Source of the DNA: Bacteroidales bacterium
GTDB lineage: Bacteria; Bacteroidota; Bacteroidia; Bacteroidales; UBA932
Length of the DNA stretch: 64,000 nucleotides
Assembly (NCBI GenBank): GCA_017549145.1
Contig: JAFYVM010000073.1
Span: 1 to 64,000 of the forward strand
Reading direction: 5' to 3'
Below are positions 1 to 9,610 of this stretch, piece after piece (positions within the stretch are counted from its first letter, which is position 1; the number at the start of each line of letters is the position of its first letter). The position numbers were made by a program, and so were the translations under genes. A model generated the notes under the pieces. It saw nothing but the letters and a program-made list of their open reading frames with translations, did not search any database and was not told the origin of the DNA.

Positions 1-237
1 ACCTGAACATCCGATAGTCTCAACAAGAGCCTCCCGGATGATACCTTCCTTCACGTTAAGAGTAAGCTTACATGCACCCTGCTGAGGAGCACACCAGCCG
101 ATACCGTGAGTAAGGCCTGAGATGTCAGTAATCTGCTTTGATTTTACCCACTTTCCTTCCTCAGGAATTGGAGCTGGACCGTGGTTAGGGCCCTTCTTTA
201 CGCAGCACATCTGCTGCACTTCGTGTGAATAAACCAT
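1..237 (-). CDS. NifU-like iron-sulfur cluster assembly scaffold protein (partial, N-terminal 79 codons)
   Basis: The gene reads leftward out of the window, so only its first 79 residues are present. The start MVYSHEVQQM is followed by a conserved block containing GWCAPQQGACKLTL and then VETIGCSG at the window edge. I recognise this as the start of a roughly 240-residue Bacteroidales protein usually annotated as an iron-sulfur cluster assembly scaffold (NifU-like), often found beside a GGGtGRT protein. Cysteines at residues 11, 12, 49, 56 and 77 could be cluster ligands, but this is inference. A TATCTTTG -7 box on the same strand lies about 45 bp upstream and is divergent from uvrB. The family name rests on recall of N-terminal motifs only. 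Confidence 0.6.
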   Translation of the reverse strand, partial: MVYSHEVQQMCCVKKGPNHGPAPIPEEGKWVKSKQITDISGLTHGIGWCAPQQGACKLTLNVKEGIIREALVETIGCSG

Positions 238-281
238 AATAGTACTATAATTGTTTTATAAAACGTGTTTTCAAAACCACG

Positions 282-289
282 CAAAGATA
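282..289 (-). promoter_or_regulatory. TAnnTTTG -7 box for the NifU-like gene
   Basis: The minus strand reads TATCTTTG, an exact match to the Bacteroidota -7 element, 45 bp upstream of the ATG at 237. No clear -33 TTTG is visible. Confidence 0.6.
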
Positions 290-324
290 ATAAAATTTAT
301 GAAAGAGGAATGAATTACATTCAT

Positions 325-332
325 TATATTTG
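325..332 (+). promoter_or_regulatory. TAnnTTTG -7 box immediately before uvrB
   Basis: TATATTTG is an exact -7 consensus ending only four bases before the uvrB ATG at 337. If used, transcription would begin at or next to the start codon and give a leaderless or nearly leaderless mRNA. Confidence 0.5.
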
Positions 333-336
333 TAGT

Positions 337-2517
337 ATGAAATTCAAGATAGACAGCGAATATAAACCATCGGGAGATCAGCCTAGTGCAATCAAGGGAA
401 TATGCAGCGCTCTGAATCAGGGAGTTGACGCTGTGACCTTGCTTGGAGTGACTGGATCTGGAAAGACTTTCACAATGGCAAACGTCATCGAAAAACTTCA
501 GCGCCCCGCCCTTATCTTGAGTCACAACAAGACGCTTGCAGCCCAGCTATATGGTGAATTCAAGTCATTCTTCCCTAACAACGCTGTCGAATATTTCGTT
601 TCATACTACGACTACTATCAGCCGGAGGCATACCTGCCGATCACTGACACATACATTGAGAAGGATCTCAGCATCAACGACGAAATTGAGAAACTGCGTC
701 TGAGTGCAGCCTCTGCCCTACTGTCAGGTCGTCGCGATGTCATTGTCATCTCCAGTGTATCCTGCCTGTATGGTATTGGAAACCCAGAGGATTTTCATTC
801 ACAGACAGTCAAGATCAGACAGGGAGAACAACGCAGTCTGACACGTCTTCTATACCAGCTGGTAGATGCTCTCTATAGCCGCACAGAGACAGATTTCAAG
901 CGCGGTACATTCAGGGTCCGTGGAGACACTGTGGACATCTGCATAGGATATGGCGAAAACGCCGTACGAATTGAATTCTTCGGAGATGAGGTGGACAGAA
1001 TTTCTGTCATCGACCCTGTCAGTGGAGCCTTCCTTGAGGAGCTTCAAGAAATATCTATCTATCCAGCCGGAAATTTCGTTACGACAAAGGAGCGCAGCGC
1101 CAAGGCAATCAGTCAGATTCAGGACGACATGATGGCTCAGTGCGAATACTTCCATGAAATTGGTAAGCATCTGGAGGCCAAGCGTTTGAAACAGAGAGTA
1201 GAATATGATTTGGAGTTCATCAAGGAAATGGGTTACTGCCCTGGAATTGAGAACTATTCAAGATATTTTGATGGTCGAAGCGAAGGCATGAGGCCGTTCT
1301 GCCTTATCGACTATTTCCCTAAGGATTTCATCACTTTCATTGATGAGAGCCATGTGACATTGCCACAGATCAGAGCAATGTACGGTGGAGACCACTCGCG
1401 TAAGAATGTGCTCGTCGAATACGGATTCCGTCTGCCTGCAGCAGCAGATAACAGACCTTTAAAATTTGATGAGTTTGAGGAAATAACAGGGCAGAAGGTA
1501 TTTGTAAGTGCAACTCCTGCTGATTATGAACTTCAGAAATCTGAGGGTCTGGTTGTAGAACAGGTCGTTCGTCCTACTGGTCTATTGGATCCACCAATTG
1601 AGGTTCGTCCGACAGAGAATCAGGTCGATGACCTCTTGGAAGAAATACGCAAAAGAGCAGAGCTTGACGAACGAGTTCTTGTCACAACACTTACAAAGAG
1701 AATGGCGGAGGAGCTGGACAAGTATTTCGAAAAGATGGGAGTCCGCTGCAGATATATTCACTCCGATGTTGACACACTTGAAAGAGTAGAGATTATCGAG
1801 GACTTTAAGAACGGACTCTTCGATGTGCTTATCGGAGTCAACCTTTTGAGAGAAGGTCTTGATATTCCAAGCGTTTCACTGGTAGCAATTCTGGATGCTG
1901 ACAAGGAGGGTTTCCTACGAAGCGACAGAGCCTTGACTCAGACAGCCGGCCGTGCTGCACGAAATGTGAACGGACTCGTGATTATGTATGCTGACAACAT
2001 CACAGATTCGATGCAGCGCACCATTTATGAAACCGACCGCAGACGCCATAAACAGATGGAATACAATAAGTTGCATGGCATTACGCCACGCCAGGTGGCA
2101 GTCAAGCGCAACGTATTGCTGGAAGAGGCCGGAGCTACAGAGGAGAAGCAGCGCAATCCTCGACTTGCAAACAGCGTGACGGGTAAGGTCAGTGCAGCGA
2201 ACTCATACGATCATCCGACCTACATTCCTGACCCAACGGATCTTGGACGAGGCAGCGTAAGCGTAGGACTTGGCCATGACTCTAAACGAGAGAGCAATTC
2301 AGCATACGTGGACGGATATGTTCAGGCAGACCTTGCAGCGGTTCTTCAGGACCCTGTCATCAGATCAATGTCACGCCAGCAGGTTGAAAAAGCTGTAGAG
2401 CAGGCAAAGCACAATATGCAGAAAGCGGCAACAGAACTTGATTTCCAGGCTGCAGCTAAATATCGAGACGAGATGTGGGCGCTTCAGCAGTATCTCAAAG
2501 TCTGGAAGTCATCATGA
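337..2517 (+). CDS. uvrB: Excinuclease ABC subunit B (UvrB)
   Basis: UvrB is the damage-verifying DNA helicase-like subunit of nucleotide excision repair, loaded by UvrA and partner of UvrC. The 726-residue product starts [19 protein letters not shown], the conserved family N-terminus. This is why 337 is preferred over upstream in-frame starts at 265 (GTG) and 310. Walker A GVTGSGKT is at about residue 37, the beta-hairpin region [16 protein letters not shown] near 90, the DESHVTLPQ motif follows, and QTAGRAARN (motif VI) is near 540. A C-terminal UVR coiled-coil closes the protein. Between the helicase core and UVR there is a long polar, low-conservation linker (NPRLANSV to about GHDSKRES), which makes it longer than the usual ~670 residues. 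The last Ser codons and the TGA stop lie in the 18-bp tandem repeat that follows. Confidence 0.97.
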   Translation: MKFKIDSEYKPSGDQPSAIKGICSALNQGVDAVTLLGVTGSGKTFTMANVIEKLQRPALILSHNKTLAAQLYGEFKSFFPNNAVEYFVSYYDYYQPEAYLPITDTYIEKDLSINDEIEKLRLSAASALLSGRRDVIVISSVSCLYGIGNPEDFHSQTVKIRQGEQRSLTRLLYQLVDALYSRTETDFKRGTFRVRGDTVDICIGYGENAVRIEFFGDEVDRISVIDPVSGAFLEELQEISIYPAGNFVTTKERSAKAISQIQDDMMAQCEYFHEIGKHLEAKRLKQRVEYDLEFIKEMGYCPGIENYSRYFDGRSEGMRPFCLIDYFPKDFITFIDESHVTLPQIRAMYGGDHSRKNVLVEYGFRLPAAADNRPLKFDEFEEITGQKVFVSATPADYELQKSEGLVVEQVVRPTGLLDPPIEVRPTENQVDDLLEEIRKRAELDERVLVTTLTKRMAEELDKYFEKMGVRCRYIHSDVDTLERVEIIEDFKNGLFDVLIGVNLLREGLDIPSVSLVAILDADKEGFLRSDRALTQTAGRAARNVNGLVIMYADNITDSMQRTIYETDRRRHKQMEYNKLHGITPRQVAVKRNVLLEEAGATEEKQRNPRLANSVTGKVSAANSYDHPTYIPDPTDLGRGSVSVGLGHDSKRESNSAYVDGYVQADLAAVLQDPVIRSMSRQQVEKAVEQAKHNMQKAATELDFQAAAKYRDEMWALQQYLKVWKSS

Positions 2518-2623
2518 GCACCACTGTCATCATGAGCACCACTGTCATCATGAGCACCACTGTCATCCTGAGCGCCACTGTCATCCTGAGCGCCACTGTC
2601 ATCCTGAGCAAAGCGAAGGATCT
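2509..2623 (+). repeat. 18-bp tandem repeat array ending in a dispersed intergenic repeat
   Basis: Five tandem 18-bp units start at 2509, 2527, 2545, 2563 and 2581. The first three read TCATCATGAGCACCACTG and the next two TCATCCTGAGCGCCACTG. They are followed by a 25-base end unit, 2599-2623, ending AAGCGAAGGATCT. That end unit is a copy of the dispersed repeat also seen at 4815, 12256, 14579, 23168, 48901, 55920 and 62842. The array spans the uvrB stop codon and fills most of the uvrB-relA gap. Confidence 0.9.
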
Positions 2624-2638
2624 AAAAAACAAAGAACT

Positions 2639-4807
2639 ATGAACAGAGAATATATAGCAGAAAAATTCCCAAGGTATGACGAGGCCGGCCAGGAGCTGGT
2701 CTTGAAGGCATACAATATAGCAGCAGAGGCTCTCAAGGAGCAGACTCGTAGCAACGGACATCCGTTCATCGAGCATCCGATGGCTGTCGCTCAGATTGCG
2801 TGCGATGAAATCGGTCTATCTGCGGAGTGCGCTGCAGCAGTATTTCTTCATGAAGCAACCCGTTTCTACCCAGAGACAGAAATACCTAAAGGTGCATTCG
2901 GACAGGATGTGCTCACAATGGTTGATGGTCTTAACAAGATTTCTACAATCAACCCTAAGGATACACGCCTCGAGGCTGAAAACTACAAAAGACTGATTGT
3001 CTCATACTCTAAGGATCCACGCGTAACCGTCTTGAAAATCGCTGACAGACTTGAGGTTATGCGCTCACTTGATATGTTCCCGAAACTTTCTCGCGAAAGA
3101 AAGGTTCTGGAGACAATGATGCTCTATATTCCACTCGCCCATCAGCTCGGTCTTTACAACATCAAGAGCGAGATGGAGAACATCTACTTCCGTCATGCAG
3201 AGCCTGAGCAGTATAGAACCATTACCAATAAGCTGAAGAGTACTGAGGGAGACAGACAGAAACTTATGACTCAGTTCATTGAGCCATTGAAGCAGAAACT
3301 CTCAGATGAGGGCATCTCGTATAAACTGAAGGTTCGTACAAAGACAGCCCTCTCAATATATAAGAAGATGCAGAAGCAGAAGGTGTCATTCGAAGGCGTC
3401 TTCGATGTATTTGCGATCAGATTCATCATTGACTGTGAAGAGGATAAGGAAACAGAACACGCACTCTGCTGGAAAGTATTCTCATATGTGACTGAGGAGT
3501 ATGAGTCCGACACAAAACGTCTGCGTGACTGGATCTCGAATCCTAAGCCAAACGGATACGAATCACTGCACATAACCGTCAAGAACCGCGAAGGAAGCTA
3601 CCTTGAGGTACAGATCCGTACCAAGAGAATGGATGATATGGCAGAAAGCGGTCTCGCATCACATTGGTCTTACAAGGGCATACGCCATGAGGCTACTTTG
3701 GATAAATGGCTTGGAGCAGTGAGAAAGGCTCTCGAGAGCCCACTTGGCTCTGAAGGTGACCCTATGGCATCATACTACGAGGATGATCTGCTCGAACTTC
3801 CTAGCAAGGATATCTTCGTATTCACTCCAACAGGTGAGCTTCGCAAGCTTCCAGCTGGTGCTACAGTTCTGGACTTTGCATTTGACATCCACTCGAATCT
3901 CGGAGTGAAGTGTACAGGAGGAAAAATAAACGGAAAGCCTGTTAAGATTACAGAGAAACTCCATACTGGAGATGTCGTTGACATCATGTCCGGCAAGAAT
4001 CAGAAACCGTCTGCAGACTGGCTGAACTTCGTCATAACCAACAAGGCAAAGAATAAGATTCGTCAGAAGCTTAGCGAGGTTGAGTTCCAGAAAGCATCGG
4101 ATGGCAAGGAATTGCTTGGCAGACGCCTCAAGAACTGGAAGATGGAGCTTGAGGATGAGGTAATGGCAGCTCTTATCAAGAAACTTCAGTATAGGACTAT
4201 CAACGCCTTCTACGCAGCTATCGGTGAGGGTGTCATCGATGTGGCTGATGTCAAGGAAATGATTCTTGAGCTTACTCAAGGAAGCAGTGAGCAGACTACC
4301 CCATCCACAGAAAAGAAGACAGTTAAGGGAGTTGTGCAGGAAAAAGGCTCAGATGATATTCTTGTGATTGACGCAAAGAATGTCAAGGGCATTGACTATA
4401 GAATGGCGCGTTGCTGTAACCCGGTATTCGGCGATGATGTATTCGGATTCGTAACCCGTACTGAGGGTATCAAGATTCACAGAATATCATGTCCTAACGC
4501 CGGACGACTTATAGAAATGTATCCATATCGTATTCAGAAGGTGAAGTGGAGCGAGACTCCTAGCAGCGGTAACTTCCAGACCGGATTACGAGTTGTAGCT
4601 GCTTTGGAACCTTCTGTAATCAACGAGATTATGGACATCGTGAACTCATACAGAGCATCGATCAGAATGTTCAACGTATCTGAGAATGACAGACAGGGCA
4701 CATACGACATTGCTATGAAGATTGCCGTGCCTAGCAACCTGGAGCTTGACAAAGTCACATCTCAGATCCGCAACCTGAAGAATGTCATAAAAATAACTCG
4801 AATGTAG
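2639..4807 (+). CDS. relA: RelA/SpoT-family (p)ppGpp synthetase with degenerate hydrolase domain
   Basis: A long RelA/SpoT homologue of 722 residues that makes the alarmone (p)ppGpp. Domain order: N-terminal HD-type hydrolase region (about 25-180), nucleotidyltransferase synthetase (about 220-360, with NPKPNGYESLHITV and EVQIRTKRMDDMAESGLASHW), TGS (about 390-450, DIFVFTPTGELRKLPAGATV), then a zinc-finger/helical part (RMARCCNPVFGDD) and a C-terminal ACT domain. The hydrolase motif normally written HDxxED reads HEATRF, and the later DRLHN motif reads DRLEV. Hydrolysis is therefore probably lost, making this RelA-type and not bifunctional. The start is MNREYIAEKFPRYDE; the longer in-frame extension upstream only translates the repeat array. 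The gene follows uvrB directly. Confidence 0.9.
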   Translation: MNREYIAEKFPRYDEAGQELVLKAYNIAAEALKEQTRSNGHPFIEHPMAVAQIACDEIGLSAECAAAVFLHEATRFYPETEIPKGAFGQDVLTMVDGLNKISTINPKDTRLEAENYKRLIVSYSKDPRVTVLKIADRLEVMRSLDMFPKLSRERKVLETMMLYIPLAHQLGLYNIKSEMENIYFRHAEPEQYRTITNKLKSTEGDRQKLMTQFIEPLKQKLSDEGISYKLKVRTKTALSIYKKMQKQKVSFEGVFDVFAIRFIIDCEEDKETEHALCWKVFSYVTEEYESDTKRLRDWISNPKPNGYESLHITVKNREGSYLEVQIRTKRMDDMAESGLASHWSYKGIRHEATLDKWLGAVRKALESPLGSEGDPMASYYEDDLLELPSKDIFVFTPTGELRKLPAGATVLDFAFDIHSNLGVKCTGGKINGKPVKITEKLHTGDVVDIMSGKNQKPSADWLNFVITNKAKNKIRQKLSEVEFQKASDGKELLGRRLKNWKMELEDEVMAALIKKLQYRTINAFYAAIGEGVIDVADVKEMILELTQGSSEQTTPSTEKKTVKGVVQEKGSDDILVIDAKNVKGIDYRMARCCNPVFGDDVFGFVTRTEGIKIHRISCPNAGRLIEMYPYRIQKVKWSETPSSGNFQTGLRVVAALEPSVINEIMDIVNSYRASIRMFNVSENDRQGTYDIAMKIAVPSNLELDKVTSQIRNLKNVIKITRM

Positions 4808-4814
4808 AGACTTC

Positions 4815-4841
4815 TGTCATCCTGAACGAAGTGAAGGATCT
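4815..4841 (+). repeat. Dispersed repeat copy (TGTCATCCTGAACGAAG...GGATCT)
   Basis: A 27-base copy of the dispersed repeat sits between relA and the next gene, in the same orientation as the copy before relA. It matches the common bacterial intergenic element whose translation reads CHPERSEGS. Confidence 0.8.
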
Positions 4842-4854
4842 GTAAAAAAGTGAT

Positions 4855-5343
4855 ATGAAAATATTTAACATAGAAGAAAGAGTAGAAAAGGCAAAGAGAC
4901 TTTTCAAAGAAGGTGGCTACAATTGCTGCCAGGCAGTGGTGTTGGCATATAACGACCTCTTTGGCCTCGATGACGAAACAGCTGCAGCTATTTCATCAGG
5001 TTTTGGTGGAGGAATGGGACGTATGCGCGAAGTCTGTGGAAGCGTAAGCGGAATGACAATACTTGCTGGCCTTATGCGTCCTGCAAGCGACCCTACAGTT
5101 AAAGACTGGCGCACAGCCAACTATGCCCTGGTTCAAGAAATGGCAGGTGAATTCAAAGCAATCAACGGGTCTATCGTATGTAAAGAGCTCCTTGGGCTTG
5201 TACCGATGGGCAGTTGCTCCCCTGCTCCAAAAGAATCTCCAGAGCCATCTGATCGTACTCCAGAATACTACAAAAAACGTCCTTGCGAGGAATTAGTTGG
5301 AATTTCCGCTCGAATCGTTGGAGAGAAGATTCTTTTTATGTAA
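4855..5343 (+). CDS. C_GCAxxG_C_C family probable redox protein
   Basis: A 162-residue soluble protein of the C_GCAxxG_C_C family (PF09719), named for its pattern of conserved cysteines. Visible parts are GGYNCCQAVVLAYND near residue 20, a glycine-rich SSGFGGGMGRMREVCGSVSG stretch near 50, then single cysteines in SIVCKELLG, MGSCSPAP and RPCEELV. The family is thought to be redox-active, but no reaction or substrate is established. It lies alone between a repeat and ppa, 25 bp upstream of the latter, so co-transcription is likely. The start ATG directly follows the dispersed repeat, with no obvious Shine-Dalgarno. Confidence 0.85.
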   Translation: MKIFNIEERVEKAKRLFKEGGYNCCQAVVLAYNDLFGLDDETAAAISSGFGGGMGRMREVCGSVSGMTILAGLMRPASDPTVKDWRTANYALVQEMAGEFKAINGSIVCKELLGLVPMGSCSPAPKESPEPSDRTPEYYKKRPCEELVGISARIVGEKILFM

Positions 5344-5368
5344 GTTTGTATGATTAAAACTATTCACA

Positions 5369-5995
5369 ATGGATTATAGCAAAGCACACAAGGCCCATCC
5401 TTGGCACGGAATAAGCCTTGGAGACAATGTTCCGAATGAAGTTAGGGCATTTATCGAAATCGTGCCTACAGACACAGTAAAATACGAAGTGGACAAGGTA
5501 TCTGGCTATTTGACGATTGACAGACCTCAGAAATTCTCTAATATCGTTCCTTCACTTTATGGATTCCTTCCAAGAACGTATTGTGGTCCTAAGATGGCAG
5601 AGCTTACCAATAAAGCCCTTGTGAGAAACGATGTAGAAGGTGACGGCGACCCACTAGATATCTGTATCCTTACAGAAAAGGATGTTACTCACGGAGACAT
5701 TATAGCTAGAGCCAGACCGATTGGAGGACTTAGACTATTGGATCACAATCAGGCAGACGATAAGATTATCGCTGTACTTATGAGTGACGCTGTCTATGGT
5801 ATGATGACTGACATCGAGCAGGTACCACCAGCAATCATCAGACGTCTCATCCACTACTTCAGCACATATAAGGATATCCCTGGAGAGAACACCGAGCGTA
5901 TGAAGTTCATCAGCATCTATGGTCCAGATGTAGCAAAAGATGTAATCGTAAGATCAATGGAAGATTACAACGACTATATCGCTAAAAAGAAATAA
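5369..5995 (+). CDS. ppa: Inorganic pyrophosphatase (family I)
   Basis: Hydrolyses pyrophosphate to two phosphates and so pulls biosynthetic reactions such as tRNA charging and nucleotide polymerisation forward; cytosolic and metal dependent. The 208-residue product carries the family signature GDGDPLDICIL near residue 90, with the metal-binding aspartates. KYEVDKVSGYLTIDR and the upstream YGFLPRTYCG loop complete the active site. Length fits the Bacteroidales family I enzyme, which is longer than the ~175-residue E. coli form. It follows the C_GCAxxG_C_C gene and is closed by a strong hairpin terminator. Confidence 0.95.
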   Translation: MDYSKAHKAHPWHGISLGDNVPNEVRAFIEIVPTDTVKYEVDKVSGYLTIDRPQKFSNIVPSLYGFLPRTYCGPKMAELTNKALVRNDVEGDGDPLDICILTEKDVTHGDIIARARPIGGLRLLDHNQADDKIIAVLMSDAVYGMMTDIEQVPPAIIRRLIHYFSTYKDIPGENTERMKFISIYGPDVAKDVIVRSMEDYNDYIAKKK

Positions 5996-6016
5996 TTCCG
6001 ATACATATTATATAAT

Positions 6017-6044
6017 AAAGGCTCGAACGATTGTTCGAGCCTTT
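6017..6044. terminator. Bidirectional hairpin terminator between ppa and the BIG2 lipoprotein
   Basis: Perfect 12-bp inverted repeat AAAGGCTCGAAC / GTTCGAGCCTTT with a four-base loop. It lies between two convergent genes and serves either direction. The flanking T/A runs are short. Confidence 0.85.
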
Positions 6045-6052
6045 ATTGTGCA

Positions 6053-9000
6053 TTAGAATGCGAATATGTATCTAACTTTCTTGATTCCTGATCCCTTGAG
6101 GACGCCACCATGCAGCTGTCCAGAGAAAGGATTCAATGCCGCAGCATTTCCGCTTGATGATTCATTTTCGGAAGTAGTCCAGTACAAATCCTTCTGATTA
6201 TCATATGGATCTCTCACGAATGTAGTTCCACCTGCAGCCTCAAGAGCAGCGTTAATAACCTCGAAATTATTATGGATCAGTTGCATCTCAGCAATTGAAG
6301 GAATATACATCTCAGAAGCAGATGCAGGAAGAGTTACAGTTGCAGCATAAGCATCCAAAGCAGCCACAATTCCTGATGTATATCCATACTTGGCAATATA
6401 TCCACGCAAAGCGGAAGTATTGTTATAACCAAGCAGACGCTTTCCATAATCATTTGTCACATACGATCCTGCAGAATAATAAACTCCTGTGGTATTCTGA
6501 TAACCATTAGCCAATGCCCAAGTATTTACCTTGCCTGCATCATAGCTAGAGCTCCAGTTACCCTCACCCTGGCCCAATGCAAGCACAAGACCATGTGTAC
6601 AATCATTAGGAAGCTTAACGTCTGTTGATTTTGCATTATCACGAGATATGACAATACCTACAATAGTCTTTCCTGCAACGATTGACGATGAAGTAGTACC
6701 ATCACTATAGTAATAATCACCCACTTTGATTACATTCTCTGCACCCTTTACAGTTACCATACAAGAAGCTGTCTTAGGCTGCTGGTCGCTAGGAACACTC
6801 CATGAACCATTTGTTGTAACCTTCACCTCGGCAGTACCTGGAGCCACAGCTGTAATCTTACCATTGCCATCAACCTTTACAACAGACTCATCCATTGATG
6901 TCCACTTGACAGTCTTGTCATAAGGTTCCTTTCCTGCAACATCTGATGTAAACTCAGCAACAAGAATAGCACTTCCGCCCTCCTCAAGTTCATAAGTTGA
7001 AGGGATTGATATGCTCTGTACCCAATATGGAAGAACACTGATTGAAACACTTCTCTGACGCTGGTAAACCAAGTTTGTATTCGATTCAGTATAGAATGTA
7101 AGCTCGTATGATCCTGGCTCCTCAGGAGCAAATGCACCATAAGCATTAGTCATAGCTCCATATGGAGAAGAATAAACTCCAATAGAGAATCCGCTAAGAT
7201 CTGACGGAAGCACTCTTGGATTGAAGTTCCATGCCTGCTCAACCTTCAGCTGATTATTCTGCGGTACATCCAGCTCAATTCCAGACGGCTGTCGAGGAAT
7301 AATAGCAACCTGACCGGTAGCAGATACTCCATCCACAGTTACCTTCACTGTAACTGCTCTCCATGATGAAACTCCAGTAACGGCGTCTGTGACACGCTCT
7401 GACTTGATACCTGTGATAACACCTGAGCTGGTAATAGACGCAAGGTCAGAACCATCCTCCATTGTCCACATTACATTCTTTGGTTCTGCCTCTGAAGGAA
7501 TAACCTGATATGTCAACTGGAATGACTCTCCCTCTTCAACCATTGACTTGGTAGCAGCAACCATCACCTCACTGATCTCTGGAGCTATAAAATTCAAGGT
7601 AATTGAAGCTGTAACATTGCTAAGTTCCTTAGTTCCATCAGCACTTAAGGCCTTAGCTGTTATAGTAACTGTTCCTGCCTTATGGATTGACACCTGTCCC
7701 TCAGAGTTAACTGTAGCAACAGACTCATTTGAAGTATACCAGTTTACACCTCCGAAATCGCCATTGTCCGGTGCAGTAACAGAAGCTGTAAGAAGAAGCT
7801 GCTTCTCTGATACAGATATTTCTCCTGCAAACTCCTGATCAATCTTGATTGCAGTAGGATCAATACCCAATACATTTACAGTAAGTTCTGCAACGGCTCC
7901 GCCGGCAACAGCAACCACCTTACCGGTACCACGTGCAAGAGCAGTAAGAAGACCTGTCTTAGCATCAACGGAGAGGATATTTGAAGTTGTAGTGCTCCAT
8001 GTAAGAGAACCAGAATAGCTAGCCGGTGTTACATTAGCCTTAAGCTGGACCTGATTACCCTTCTTAATGGTCAATACGCCATCATTCACTCCCTCGCCGC
8101 CAATCTCTACAGATGGCTTAGTAGATTCATCGCTAACTACAAGCACGAGATTCACAGTAGCAGGCTCAACCACAGTAGCTCCACTCTGATTTACGTATGG
8201 TCTCATCATTCCGTCAGTTGTAACAGTAATCTGTGCATCACCTGGCTTATGAACTGTCACCACACCTGTCTTAGCATCAACTGAAGCAACCTCAGGGGCA
8301 TTAGATGAGAAGGTCGCTGTCTTCACCGAAGCATTCTCCGGATAAACGGCATATTGGATTGTAAAGCTCTCCACATCATTACCAATCACATACGGATTAG
8401 CCTCTGGAGAGATAATCTGAACAGATTCGACACACTGGATTACATTAAGAGTAAACGATGCTGTCTTACCTGCACAGTTCACTGTAATATCTGTCGTTCC
8501 TGCTTTCTTGACAGAAATGATTCCATTCTCAATAGTTGCCACCTCCGTATTAGAAGAAGTATATCCCACAGTAACAGCGAGGTTCTTAACCATATCGGTG
8601 ACATCCTCTCCATTCTTCTGGAACTTCACAGCCAAATCATACGGATTGTCACCCACAAGCATCTGATATGTTCCATCAGCAGCCTTCAAACCATCAAGGG
8701 CAGAAAGTACAACAGCATCAATAGTGTACTCTGTAACCGAAATCTTGCACTCAGCAGTCAAATCACCACACTGAGCAGCAACAATAACAGGCTCGGTTGT
8801 AGGTTTCAGAGCAGTAGCAACGCCTTTATTATTTACCTTGACGAAATCAGTTGAATATGAAACCCACTCTACAAGTTTCTGTGATTCTGGAAGATCTTCC
8901 GGATAGATTGTAGCAACAAGGAAGTTCGACTGGTTCACAAACATTGTCATCTCTGTAGAAGCCAACTCCATTGACTTCACTGTAAGAGCTACAAATGCCT

Positions 9001-9589
9001 CAAGACCAGCTCCACTGATTCTAACTGTAGCATATCCTGGATTAATTGCCTCAACAACTCCATCCTCATTTACTGAAACAACTGTTTCCCCCTGCTTAGA
9101 CGGATTCGAAATAGTCACAGCATATTTCGGATATGCCATTTCATTCACCTTCTCTCCATCGCCGTTATAGAACTTAGGCTCAAGCTTAAGCGTTTCACCC
9201 TTGAGAATCAGATGTGAATAATTGCTGCCATTCTCCTTTGTAAAATCGCTGTTCAGTTCAAGCTTTGCTGCAGTAAAGTCGATTACCTCAACCGCACAAG
9301 TCTTAGAAACACCACCAGCAGTAACAATAACATTAGCCTTACCAGCAGCGAGTGCAACTACCAATCCTTCTGCATCAACTGAAGCAACCTCTGGTGTATC
9401 AGACTCCCAAACAAAATCTCCTTCAGCGCCCTTGAGACTAGCATTCAACTTCTGACTCTGACCCACGGTCATCTTCATGTTGGTTCTATCAATCTCAAGC
9501 AATACAGGCTCAGCAACCTCTTCCTCACAGCCTGCAAATACAGACAGCGCAAGAATCGCTGAGAAAATATATCTTCCGAATGATTTCAT
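6053..9589 (-). CDS. Large multi-domain Ig-like (BIG2) surface lipoprotein with C-terminal DUF1566/FISUMP-like domain
   Basis: An 1178-residue lipoprotein. The signal peptide ends in the lipobox FAGC with Cys21, followed by acidic EEE, typical of Bacteroidota lipoproteins exported to the surface. The body is a chain of about eight to ten BIG2 bacterial Ig-like domains, each recognisable by repeats such as ASVDAEGLVVALAAGKANV, ATVNSEGQVSIHKAGTVTI and VKVDGNGKITAVAPGTAEV. The last ~220 residues are different: SEMYIPSIAEMQLIHNN and DLYWTTSENESSSGNA resemble the DUF1566/FISUMP fold found at the end of many Bacteroidota surface proteins. Function is unknown; a stalk presenting a binding domain is an inference. 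It lies 21 bp downstream of another BIG2 lipoprotein and is probably co-transcribed with it. Confidence 0.85.
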   Translation of the reverse strand: MKSFGRYIFSAILALSVFAGCEEEVAEPVLLEIDRTNMKMTVGQSQKLNASLKGAEGDFVWESDTPEVASVDAEGLVVALAAGKANVIVTAGGVSKTCAVEVIDFTAAKLELNSDFTKENGSNYSHLILKGETLKLEPKFYNGDGEKVNEMAYPKYAVTISNPSKQGETVVSVNEDGVVEAINPGYATVRISGAGLEAFVALTVKSMELASTEMTMFVNQSNFLVATIYPEDLPESQKLVEWVSYSTDFVKVNNKGVATALKPTTEPVIVAAQCGDLTAECKISVTEYTIDAVVLSALDGLKAADGTYQMLVGDNPYDLAVKFQKNGEDVTDMVKNLAVTVGYTSSNTEVATIENGIISVKKAGTTDITVNCAGKTASFTLNVIQCVESVQIISPEANPYVIGNDVESFTIQYAVYPENASVKTATFSSNAPEVASVDAKTGVVTVHKPGDAQITVTTDGMMRPYVNQSGATVVEPATVNLVLVVSDESTKPSVEIGGEGVNDGVLTIKKGNQVQLKANVTPASYSGSLTWSTTTSNILSVDAKTGLLTALARGTGKVVAVAGGAVAELTVNVLGIDPTAIKIDQEFAGEISVSEKQLLLTASVTAPDNGDFGGVNWYTSNESVATVNSEGQVSIHKAGTVTITAKALSADGTKELSNVTASITLNFIAPEISEVMVAATKSMVEEGESFQLTYQVIPSEAEPKNVMWTMEDGSDLASITSSGVITGIKSERVTDAVTGVSSWRAVTVKVTVDGVSATGQVAIIPRQPSGIELDVPQNNQLKVEQAWNFNPRVLPSDLSGFSIGVYSSPYGAMTNAYGAFAPEEPGSYELTFYTESNTNLVYQRQRSVSISVLPYWVQSISIPSTYELEEGGSAILVAEFTSDVAGKEPYDKTVKWTSMDESVVKVDGNGKITAVAPGTAEVKVTTNGSWSVPSDQQPKTASCMVTVKGAENVIKVGDYYYSDGTTSSSIVAGKTIVGIVISRDNAKSTDVKLPNDCTHGLVLALGQGEGNWSSSYDAGKVNTWALANGYQNTTGVYYSAGSYVTNDYGKRLLGYNNTSALRGYIAKYGYTSGIVAALDAYAATVTLPASASEMYIPSIAEMQLIHNNFEVINAALEAAGGTTFVRDPYDNQKDLYWTTSENESSSGNAAALNPFSGQLHGGVLKGSGIKKVRYIFAF

Positions 9590-9610
9590 AGTCTATGTAT
9601 AAACAGATAA

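Noticed and set aside
2509..2623. CRISPR array
   Set aside because: The units are directly tandem with no spacers of unique sequence, and no cas genes are in the window.
2438..2638. 67-codon N-terminal extension of RelA (HHEHHCHPER repeats)
   Set aside because: It only translates the 18-bp tandem array and overlaps uvrB; the conserved start is MNREYIAEKF at 2639.
3770..4279. 169-codon antisense frame in relA
   Set aside because: Shadow frame with no family signal.
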